DNA from: Anaerolineales bacterium
GTDB taxonomy: Bacteria; Chloroflexota; Anaerolineae; Anaerolineales; Villigracilaceae
Direction of reading: 5' to 3'
DNA: 64,000 nt
Assembly: GCA_013360875.1 (NCBI GenBank)
Contig: JABWAU010000002.1
Span: 1-64,000, forward strand
In this document: positions 50,106-56,683 of the stretch, piece after piece
How positions within the stretch are numbered: position 1 is the first letter of the stretch
Layout of the letters: each line of letters begins with the position of its first letter
Program-made: the position numbers and the translations under genes
The notes under the pieces: generated by a model
What the model was told of the DNA's origin: nothing
Seen by the model: only the letters and a program-made list of their open reading frames with translations
The model's database searches: none

Positions 50106-51347
50106 TTACGGACATTGAATGACTCCCCACGCCCACAGGCATCCGCCGCAGGTGGGGAAGGTATTGCCAAAACAATCTTCCAGGTTGGCTTCCGCCATGT
50201 CGCAACCGCCGCTCAACGTACACGGCGAAAAGTCAAACTCATGCACTCGCTGGCGGAAGGCGAGATGATTCGCGTCGTTCCAGATTTCGGTCAGTGGCGC
50301 GTCGTTGACATTGCCGATGACATACCGACTGACCTGACGCGGCTTGTCGTAGAGATAACTGACGTGACTGTGCATCAGCCCCAGGCAGGGACTCACGCTT
50401 CCATCCCAGGACACCGCGACGGCTCCCGTTTCGATGAACGGACACCTGCCCTCGGCGGGATTCAGCCGCGCCCCGTTGATCTGCACGTTATGGCGGGCGC
50501 GCAGAGTCTGGTAAAGCGGCGTGAACGTGACTTCGTTCCAGTCCATGCGCGGCAGTTGCAGGGACGGCGACCACATCGAGGGCTGGCTTTCCAGCGTATC
50601 CAGCGTGCGCGAGTACAGCATCTCTTCGCACATCTCCGCCGTGTACGGCAGAATGTTGGTCACCATGTAGTGTGAAATCCCATAGCGGCTGGCGACATGC
50701 AGGAGATTAGGCAGTTCGCTCAGGTTGGAACGCGCCGCCACGAAGACGATTCCCGTCTCGGGCAGGTGGGCGTTATGCACGTAGCGCAGGTAATTCAGTT
50801 TTTCGATGTTCTGTGTGGGGTTCGCTCCATTGGCATACGCATCGGCGTGGAGTCGGTCGAGCGAGAACCAGACCAGGTTCACCCCGAGGCGGATGAATTC
50901 CAGCGCGAGGTCTTCGGTGAACAAAATCCCATTGGTGATCAACTCGACGCGCGCGGCAACCGACTTCGCCCGCTTCACCATCTCGCGGATTTTCGGATGA
51001 AATAATGGCTCGCCAAACCCGCCAAAGACGATGATGGGCTTTTCGGGCAGGGCTTCGAGGCTGTCCATCAGCCGCTCAAAGGTCGCCTCGCTCATCGTCC
51101 CCTGTTGCTCCTGCCACGAATAGCGGATACACATGCGGCACGACAGGTTACAGCGGCTGGTCGGCTCAAGGTAGATTTTGGCTGGATGGGTGGGGGCACG
51201 GCGCAAGGTCAGGGCTTGAGGCGTCTCTTCGAGCAGGACTTCCGCTCCCTCGGTCAAGCCAAGACGCGTCGCAACTTCGGGCGGAAGGGTGATTCTGCCC
51301 TCGTCATTCACTTGCACGCGCAACCCATTGGAAAGTACCACAGGCAC
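50106..51347 (-). CDS. AbrB-type domain fused to radical SAM/SPASM protein
   Basis: A 413-residue fusion. Residues 4-45 look like an AbrB/SpoVT swapped-hairpin (GRITLPPEVATRLGLTEGAE). The radical SAM cluster is CNLSCRMC (C66, C70, C73). The C-terminal region is cysteine-rich (SVSPCLGLMHS, ENDING in CGGCLWAWGVIQCP), like SPASM auxiliary clusters. The start is GTG at 51347, with GTG 51341 as alternative. The promoter carries both a CRP/FNR-like site and an ATTCA-N6-TGAAT operator. SPASM enzymes often modify peptides, but no precursor peptide is obvious. The AbrB domain may bind DNA or only mediate dimerisation. Confidence 0.88.
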   Translation of the reverse strand: MPVVLSNGLRVQVNDEGRITLPPEVATRLGLTEGAEVLLEETPQALTLRRAPTHPAKIYLEPTSRCNLSCRMCIRYSWQEQQGTMSEATFERLMDSLEALPEKPIIVFGGFGEPLFHPKIREMVKRAKSVAARVELITNGILFTEDLALEFIRLGVNLVWFSLDRLHADAYANGANPTQNIEKLNYLRYVHNAHLPETGIVFVAARSNLSELPNLLHVASRYGISHYMVTNILPYTAEMCEEMLYSRTLDTLESQPSMWSPSLQLPRMDWNEVTFTPLYQTLRARHNVQINGARLNPAEGRCPFIETGAVAVSWDGSVSPCLGLMHSHVSYLYDKPRQVSRYVIGNVNDAPLTEIWNDANHLAFRQRVHEFDFSPCTLSGGCDMAEANLEDCFGNTFPTCGGCLWAWGVIQCP

Positions 51348-51360
51348 CTCGCTAAAATAT

Positions 51361-51423
51361 ATTCATTCTTTTGAATATAGTATACGACTTTCAACGAGCA
51401 GGGTCAATGTGACATATATCACA
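51361..51423 (-). promoter_or_regulatory. Dual-controlled promoter of the radical SAM gene
   Basis: On the minus strand TTGACC (51407-51402), a 17-bp spacer and TATACT (51384-51379) form the promoter. TGTGA-CATATA-TCACA (51408-51423) abuts the -35 box. ATTCA-N6-TGAAT (51361-51376) covers the expected start. Confidence 0.82.
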
Positions 51424-51443
51424 AACAGATAGTGATACCTGTA

Positions 51444-51464
51444 GCGCAAGTCTCAGACTTGCGC
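51444..51464. repeat. Palindrome, GCGCAAGTC family
   Basis: GCGCAAGTC and GACTTGCGC surround TCA. A sister copy is at 43546-43567. It overlaps the 3' end of the cation-efflux relic. Confidence 0.75.
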
Positions 51465-51835
51465 CGCCTGCGCCACAGATCTCCCCTGCCCGCACGCCTC
51501 ACATTCAAACTGGATGGTGGTGTGTTCGATGCCGAATTTCTTCAGCCGCTTCTTGATTTCCGCCATCACGCCGCCGTTGGCGGTGATGGTCTGGTCGGCG
51601 GTGATGACATGCGCGCTGAGGGCAACGTGACCCGAGCAAATGCTCCAGACGTGCAGGTCATGGACATCCAGCACACCTTCCACTCCCGCCATGCTTTGTC
51701 CGATTTTTTCGATGGAGAGATGTTCGGGGACGCCTTCCACCAGGAGACGACTTCGGCAACGAGAATCGCGGCGGTGAAAATCATCGAGAGGACGAATTTG
51801 TTTTCGAGGGTTTTGTTGGGACGGGGGGTAATCAA
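51453..51835 (-). pseudogene. Cation diffusion facilitator relic (CzcD-like), internal deletion
   Basis: The part at 51740-51835 encodes a first transmembrane helix (NKFVLSMIFTAAILVAEVV). The part at 51453-51740 encodes a CDF C-terminal dimerisation domain (DVHDLHVWSICSGHVALS, and ending CEACGQG) in another frame. The middle, with all other helices and metal sites, is missing. A full CDF transporter is about 300 residues. It is therefore a disabled gene, lying between the radical SAM and thioredoxin genes. Confidence 0.8.
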
Positions 51836-51854
51836 AGTTCCTTTTGGGTTATGT

Positions 51855-51890
51855 GAGATTTATCTCGCCGATGTGCGACATTAATGTCGC
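51855..51890. repeat. Short palindromes (GAGATTTATCTC; GCGACATTAATGTCGC)
   Basis: GAGATT/TATCTC (51855-51866) and the perfect GCGACATTAATGTCGC (51875-51890) lie side by side upstream of the thioredoxin stop at 51909. Confidence 0.7.
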
Positions 51891-51908
51891 GCTACATTGT
51901 CGCGCTCG

Positions 51909-52181
51909 TTAATTCAGCGGAATCATGCCGCTGGGTTTGCCCTGCGCTTCGTTCAGCCATTGGATGATTTGCACAGGAGCGGGAATCCGCCCGACTGCGA
52001 GCAGCTTTTCATTGACGACCAGCCCCGGCGTGGACATCACGTTGTACGCCATGATGTCGGCGTAGTCGGTCACTTTGACGATTTCGGCAGGGATGTTCTC
52101 TTTGGCGAGAATGTCGCGCACGATGGCTTCCAGTTTTTTGCAGTTGGCGCAGCCAGAGCCGAGGATTTTGATGGTAAGCAT
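51909..52181 (-). CDS. Small thioredoxin-like protein paired with permease (copy B)
   Basis: A 90-residue redox-active-disulfide protein with CxxC at [14 protein letters not shown] and cis-Pro in [12 protein letters not shown]. It is nearly a duplicate of the protein at 48247-48501, with a longer tail. AAGGAG lies upstream. It sits after the permease at 52242, as copy A sits after its permease. Confidence 0.9.
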   Translation of the reverse strand: MLTIKILGSGCANCKKLEAIVRDILAKENIPAEIVKVTDYADIMAYNVMSTPGLVVNEKLLAVGRIPAPVQIIQWLNEAQGKPSGMIPLN

Positions 52182-52241
52182 GGGGGGGCTCCTTGTAGTT
52201 GGTAAATTGGTGAGTGGTAAATTGGTAATTGGTGAATGAGG

Positions 52242-53306
52242 TTACATGACCAGATTGAACAAATAGCCCGTGAGGATGATGGCAACGCCAATGACGCCGA
52301 TGAAGACGGCAATCAATTGCGGTTTGAACACGCGGCGCAGGATGATGGCTTCGGGCAGGCTCAAGCCGACCACCGACATCATGAACGCGAGAACCGTGCC
52401 GAGTGACGCGCCCTTATCCAACAGCGCGCTGACGATGGGGATGACGCCCGCGGCGTTGGAGTAAAGCGGGATGCCGACCAGCACCGAAGCGGGGACGCTC
52501 CACCACGCGCTTTTGCCCATGATGCCTGTCAGCGCGTCTTGTGGGACGTAGCCGTGAATGAATGCCCCAATGCCAATGCCGATGATGACGAACCAAAACA
52601 CCTTGCCGACAATTTCCTTTGTGCTGTCCCAGGCGCGGCTGATGCGTTCTGTCCAGGTCAGTTTTTCTTCCACAACTTCCACATTGGCGCGCGGCTTCAT
52701 GTCATAAACGAAGCCTTCCACGTAGCGTTCCAGTTTCATGCGTCCCAAAATCAGTCCGCTGACGACGCCGATGGTCACGCCCGAAAGCAGGTACAAGCCC
52801 GCAACTTTCCAGCCGAACAAGCCAATCAGCAGGACAAAGGCAACTTCGTTCATCAGCGGGGAAGTGATGAGGAACGAGAAGGTGATTCCCAGCGGAATGC
52901 CCGCCTGCACAAAACCAATAAAGAGCGGCACGGACGAGCAGGAGCAGAAAGGCGTGATTGCGCCGAATACCGCCGCCATCAGGTTGCCAATCCCTTCGCC
53001 GCGCTTCTCGACCATGACGCGCACTTTCTGCGTGTCAATGAAGGTTTGGAAGAGCGTGATGACGAAAATCATGCCGCCCAAGAGCAGGAACAATTTCGGC
53101 ACGTCGTAGAAGAAGAACGCCAGCGATTCGCCCAAATGCGAGCCTTGCGGCAGGGCGAGCAAGCCGTAAGCCAGCCAATCCGCGAAGGGTTGAATGACGT
53201 TGTACAGCGCGAACCAAAGAATGGCGGCAAACGCCACAATTCCCCAGGAACGCGCATCGGTTTGGCTAAAAGGTGTTTTTTCCTGCTTGGTGAGTTCTGT
53301 TTGCAT
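52242..53306 (-). CDS. Predicted permease (YraQ/ArsP-like, UPF0718), short form (copy B)
   Basis: A 354-residue membrane protein with about eight to ten helices. The family motif TPFCSCSSVPLFIGF is present, and SPLMNEVAF and VGIPLYSNAAGVIP are typical. AAGGAG lies upstream of the ATG. The promoter (53353-53397) carries an ATTCA-N6-TGAAT operator, within the 3' end of the arsR-type gene. It belongs with the thioredoxin gene downstream. Metalloid or sulfur-compound export is a guess. Confidence 0.87.
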   Translation of the reverse strand: MQTELTKQEKTPFSQTDARSWGIVAFAAILWFALYNVIQPFADWLAYGLLALPQGSHLGESLAFFFYDVPKLFLLLGGMIFVITLFQTFIDTQKVRVMVEKRGEGIGNLMAAVFGAITPFCSCSSVPLFIGFVQAGIPLGITFSFLITSPLMNEVAFVLLIGLFGWKVAGLYLLSGVTIGVVSGLILGRMKLERYVEGFVYDMKPRANVEVVEEKLTWTERISRAWDSTKEIVGKVFWFVIIGIGIGAFIHGYVPQDALTGIMGKSAWWSVPASVLVGIPLYSNAAGVIPIVSALLDKGASLGTVLAFMMSVVGLSLPEAIILRRVFKPQLIAVFIGVIGVAIILTGYLFNLVM

Positions 53307-53328
53307 TGGTAAAGTCTCCTTCGTTTGC

Positions 53329-53354
53329 GTAGGGCGAGATTAATCCCGCCCTAC
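53329..53354. repeat. 26-bp palindrome, GTAGGGCGAGATT family
   Basis: Thirteen-base arms with one mismatch, a relative of the palindrome at 48218-48243. It directly abuts the operator beginning at 53353 and lies in the permease leader. Confidence 0.8.
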
Positions 53355-53397
53355 ATTCATAAATTTGAATGTAATTTCCTAAAAAAATTCCCTACAA
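53353..53397 (-). promoter_or_regulatory. Permease promoter with ATTCA-N6-TGAAT operator
   Basis: TTGTAG (53397-53392), an 18-bp spacer and TACATT (53373-53368) form the minus-strand promoter. The 20-bp palindrome ACATTCATAAATTTGAATGT (53353-53372) overlaps the -10 box and covers the start. Confidence 0.75.
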
Positions 53398-53736
53398 TTG
53401 AATCAACTCATCCGCGCAGTTGGGGCAGGTGCAGACGTTGGTTTTGGCGGGCAAGGCAGGCTGAGTTCCCGTCAGCGCGCGCATGGCGTCCATCACGCCG
53501 AAGATTTCGGGGCGGATGACGCGGTAGTAGATGTTCAACCCGTCGCGGCGGACTTCCACCAGACCCGCTTCCTTTAAGACCATCAACTGCTGCGAGATGT
53601 ATGCCTGTCGGTAGCCGAAAACCGCTTCCATGTGACAGACGCATTGCTCGCCGCCCCGCAACAGGTCCAGGATGGCGAGGCGGACGGGGTGCATGAGGGC
53701 TTTGTAGAGTTTGGTTTCTTTTTCGTAGGTTTCCAT
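53392..53736 (-). CDS. ArsR-family repressor, candidate regulator of the thiol-redox island
   Basis: A 114-residue winged-helix repressor. It has MHPVRLAILDLLRGGEQCVC, the recognition region GYRQAYISQQLMVLKEAG, and a C-terminal four-Cys tail with NVCTCPNC. The CVCH pair and the extra cysteines could bind metal or react with thiols or persulfides. The ATG at 53736 is preferred; the frame is open to 53844. Its promoter has an ATTCA-N6-TGAAT operator over the start (53800-53815), so it is probably autoregulated and may also repress the permease and radical SAM genes. Confidence 0.88.
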   Translation of the reverse strand: METYEKETKLYKALMHPVRLAILDLLRGGEQCVCHMEAVFGYRQAYISQQLMVLKEAGLVEVRRDGLNIYYRVIRPEIFGVMDAMRALTGTQPALPAKTNVCTCPNCADELIQL

Positions 53737-53799
53737 TGGTTTGCCTGTATCACCGTGCGCGCTCGACGCGAGAGAGCGTCTCTTACGCTGCACTGTTAT

Positions 53800-53844
53800 A
53801 TTCAAAATCTTGAATGAGTATACACCTGTAAACAGATGTGTCAA
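53800..53844 (-). promoter_or_regulatory. Promoter of the ArsR gene with ATTCA-N6-TGAAT operator
   Basis: TTGACA (53844-53839), a 16-bp spacer and TATACT (53822-53817) form a near-consensus minus-strand promoter. ATTCA-AAATCT-TGAAT (53800-53815) begins just after the -10 box and covers the start. Confidence 0.85.
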
Positions 53845-53962
53845 GGATGAGTTTTGTCATATGTTGCACAAATAAGCATCAACCTGCAAGAATGAAACGC
53901 TATTCTCCTGCTAAAAATGGCTCCCCCCTGAATTGTGTGTGGGCAAGTTGAGTCATCTGGAA

Positions 53963-54163
53963 TTACACGGTTTCCAATTGGACAAGATTCAATTTCTCCT
54001 TTGCTACGCGGCTGGATAAATTGAGTATCTCGATTCCCACCACGCGGTTTTCTTCGTCGAAGTCGAGAATAACGCCTGGCTGGACTTCTTCGGATGCAAT
54101 GATAGCGCTTTCGTCGAGCCGCAAATACAAGGCATCGTTTTCTTTATCAATTTTGAGTCTCAT
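53963..54163 (-). CDS. DUF2283 family protein
   Basis: A 66-residue protein with the DUF2283 pattern: DKENDALYLRLDE, then PGVILDFDEENRVVGIEIL. These short proteins usually travel with DUF4258 partners, as here, in a probable toxin-antitoxin-like pair where this one is the antitoxin candidate. It overlaps its partner by four bases. The role is inferred. Confidence 0.85.
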   Translation of the reverse strand: MRLKIDKENDALYLRLDESAIIASEEVQPGVILDFDEENRVVGIEILNLSSRVAKEKLNLVQLETV

Positions 54164-54408
54164 TTGTTCCTCTTTACTCTACGGTCAAAAAAGACGGTGA
54201 CGACACGGTTGGGCTGGACATTTGGGTTAACGACCACATGCAAAACCAGTCCGTTTCGTTCTTTGATGGATTTGACATAGTGCATGTTCCCGTCCTCGCC
54301 CAAGCGCTTTTTATCAGGATGATTCAAGACGCGCCAAATCCATTCTTCGGCGATATTACGTTCAGCAAGCATATCCTTGGCATGGGAGGTGAGTTTAACA
54401 TCGGGCAT
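54160..54408 (-). CDS. DUF4258 family protein
   Basis: An 82-residue protein with the RelE-like DUF4258 pattern (LTSHAKDMLAERNIAEEWI, then LHVVVNPNVQPNRVVTVFFD). It overlaps the DUF2283 gene by four bases. The pair looks like a toxin-antitoxin module, with this one the toxin candidate. Toxicity not proven. Confidence 0.82.
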   Translation of the reverse strand: MPDVKLTSHAKDMLAERNIAEEWIWRVLNHPDKKRLGEDGNMHYVKSIKERNGLVLHVVVNPNVQPNRVVTVFFDRRVKRNK

Positions 54409-54564
54409 GAATTCCTGCCATTGTCATTGCTGTAATGCAGATAATTATACATTCTTCTATGACATTCATCCTCCTTTTGTCGGGCTTTTCCCTACAGCCT
54501 GCCTCAAAAAAACGGGTTTTTCCCGCTATTCCTCAGGCGGCGGATTGGATAAAGTAGGAGCGTA

Positions 54565-54586
54565 GCGGATGTTCTCTAACGTCCGC
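54565..54586. repeat. Hairpin repeat with CTCT loop (GTTCTCTAAC family)
   Basis: GCGGATGTT and AACGTCCGC pair around CTCT. It is the opposite orientation of the element upstream of glmS. It lies in the 250-base leader before the molybdoenzyme operon, where no other signal was recognised except the Shine-Dalgarno sequence. Confidence 0.65.
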
Positions 54587-54661
54587 ACGTGACCCACAAG
54601 ATCAATTGACGTAAGAGAACACCAATTACGCGTAAGTCACATCTTTTGAAGGAGAAGCAGC

Positions 54662-55531
54662 ATGTCCAATCCGAATGAAGCAACTTTGCCCCCTACGGGG
54701 ACGATGCTAAGCAAGTATGCTTCCGAGGTCTTCGCCGGGCTGGTCGCTCCGCTAGAAGGCGTGGAAATTTCCATGCTTTCCGCCGACGACCCGCTGGCGA
54801 AAGAGGACGTCCTGGTGCGCATGAACCGCGAGTTGCAGCGCGCGCTGGAAAAGCCCGCCTCGGAACGGCGCTGGGTGATGGTGATTGACCTGCGCCGCTG
54901 TATCGGCTGTCACGCCTGCACGGTGGCCTGCGTGGCGGAGAACAAACTTCCGCCTGGGGTAGTCTATCGCCCGGTTATTACGGAAGAGGTCGGTACATAC
55001 CCCAACGTGACGATGAAGTTCCTGCCCCGTCCGTGTATGCAATGCGATCAACCGCCTTGCACCCCTGTCTGCCCTGTGACCGCCACATACAAGAACGAAG
55101 AAGGCGTCGTGGTGGTGGACTACGAGCAGTGTATCGGCTGCCGCGCCTGCATGGCGGCATGCCCCTACGGCGCGCGCACGTTTGACTTCGGCTACAACTA
55201 CGTCGAGCAATTGCCCGTCTTCGACGGCGCAATCGTCGGCGGGGAAACTGCCGCGGGGTACGAGCACGCCAGCCAGGAGTACGGCGAAGCGTGGAAGCGG
55301 GAAGGGCGGCACGAGTCGCCCGTCGGCAACGTCCGCAAGTGTCACTTCTGCCTGCACCGCATCAAGGACGGTATCCTGCCCGCCTGCACCACCACCTGCA
55401 TCGGGCGCGCCACCTACTTCGGCGACGCCAACGACCCCGAATCGCTCGTCAGCGAGTTGATTGCCAAATCCAACGTGGTTCGGCTGAAGGAAGAACTCGG
55501 CACCGAACCGCGCGTGTATTACATTGTGTAG
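54662..55531 (+). CDS. Four-cluster [4Fe-4S] electron-transfer subunit (TtrB/PsrB/NrfC-like)
   Basis: A 289-residue protein with four ferredoxin-type cysteine groups: [11 protein letters not shown], then [14 protein letters not shown], then [12 protein letters not shown], and a fourth set in CHFCLHR and CTTTC. This is the pattern of the beta subunit of polysulfide, tetrathionate and related reductases. The first 75 residues are an extension without a clear Tat motif. AAGGAG precedes the ATG. It is the first gene of a B-C-A operon. Confidence 0.9.
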   Translation: MSNPNEATLPPTGTMLSKYASEVFAGLVAPLEGVEISMLSADDPLAKEDVLVRMNRELQRALEKPASERRWVMVIDLRRCIGCHACTVACVAENKLPPGVVYRPVITEEVGTYPNVTMKFLPRPCMQCDQPPCTPVCPVTATYKNEEGVVVVDYEQCIGCRACMAACPYGARTFDFGYNYVEQLPVFDGAIVGGETAAGYEHASQEYGEAWKREGRHESPVGNVRKCHFCLHRIKDGILPACTTTCIGRATYFGDANDPESLVSELIAKSNVVRLKEELGTEPRVYYIV

Positions 55532-55540
55532 GAGGCGGAG

Positions 55541-56683
55541 ATGTTGAAGAAACTTTCTTACGCTGTGGGCGCGCTCGCCCTGCTGTTCGGGTTGTGGGGC
55601 GTGTACATTCGTCTCTTTGAGGGCGAGCAAAGCGCCAATTATGGCTCCTACATCGGCTGGGGGCTGTGGGTTGCCATGTATCTGTTTTTGGCGGGTCTCG
55701 CGGCGGGAGCCTACATGCTTGCCGCCTTCGATTACCTGTTCAACGTGCCGCAGTTCAAAGGCACGGGCAAGACCATGCTGTGGGCGGCGCTCGTGACATT
55801 GCCTGCGGGTCTCGCTTCCATCGGGATGGACCTGGGTCACATGGAGCGCATCTGGAAGGTGTACCTCCAGCCGAACTTCAATTCGTTCCTGGCGCTGATG
55901 GTCTGGGGCTACACCATCTTCCTGATTTTGATCGCGGTCTCGCTCTACTTCGCCTTCACCGCTCCTGAAAAGAAAGCGATGAAAGCCGTGATGTGGATTG
56001 GCTTCGTCGTCTCGATTTTGGTGGCGGGCGGCGTGGGCTTCCTGCTGGGCGGGAACGCGGCGCGCCTGTACTGGCACGTCGGTCTGCTCCCCGTTCAATT
56101 CCCCGTTTTCGCCATCGCTTCGGGCGCGGCGCTGATGCTGCTGCTCGTCGGCTGGTTCATGCCCAATCTGGAAGAAAAACAACGCGGCGACCTGCTCTGG
56201 CTGCTGGCAATCATCACGATTGCGACCAGCGTGGCAAAACTCTACTTCCTGGTCTCCGACTACACCCAATCGCTCTACGCGGGTGTGACGGATAATCTGA
56301 TTGCCGTCAATTACGTGTTGAACGGACCTCACGCTTTCATGTTCTGGGGCGTGCAGATTGTGCTCGGCTTGCTCATTCCCGTTCTTGTGTTGGCGCAGCC
56401 CAAACTGGCGAAGAACGGCGTGGTCGCTGGCTTGATGGGCGTCTTCCTGCTGGTCGGCTACGCCGCCGCCCGCATCCTGATCGTGGTGCCTGGGCAGGTG
56501 GCGGAAATGATGCCTGGTCAGGCGGCGGCATTCCACGGTCCGAAATTGACGCTCGATTACACCCCCAGCCTGATGGAATGGTCGGTCACCTCTGCCGTGA
56601 TGGGCTTCGCCATCCTGGGCGTCCTGATTGGCATGGATTACTTGCTGGGTTATCTGGCGCGCTTTACGGAGGCAAAGAAATGA
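55541..56683 (+). CDS. NrfD/PsrC-type membrane subunit
   Basis: A 380-residue membrane protein with about nine or ten helices. It starts 10 bases after the Fe-S gene. The family pattern of the quinone-reactive NrfD subunit is visible: YLFLAGLAAGAYMLAA, and the conserved charged residues in later helices. The last bases overlap the catalytic subunit by four (ATGA). It anchors the enzyme and exchanges electrons with quinones. Confidence 0.9.
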   Translation: MLKKLSYAVGALALLFGLWGVYIRLFEGEQSANYGSYIGWGLWVAMYLFLAGLAAGAYMLAAFDYLFNVPQFKGTGKTMLWAALVTLPAGLASIGMDLGHMERIWKVYLQPNFNSFLALMVWGYTIFLILIAVSLYFAFTAPEKKAMKAVMWIGFVVSILVAGGVGFLLGGNAARLYWHVGLLPVQFPVFAIASGAALMLLLVGWFMPNLEEKQRGDLLWLLAIITIATSVAKLYFLVSDYTQSLYAGVTDNLIAVNYVLNGPHAFMFWGVQIVLGLLIPVLVLAQPKLAKNGVVAGLMGVFLLVGYAAARILIVVPGQVAEMMPGQAAAFHGPKLTLDYTPSLMEWSVTSAVMGFAILGVLIGMDYLLGYLARFTEAKK

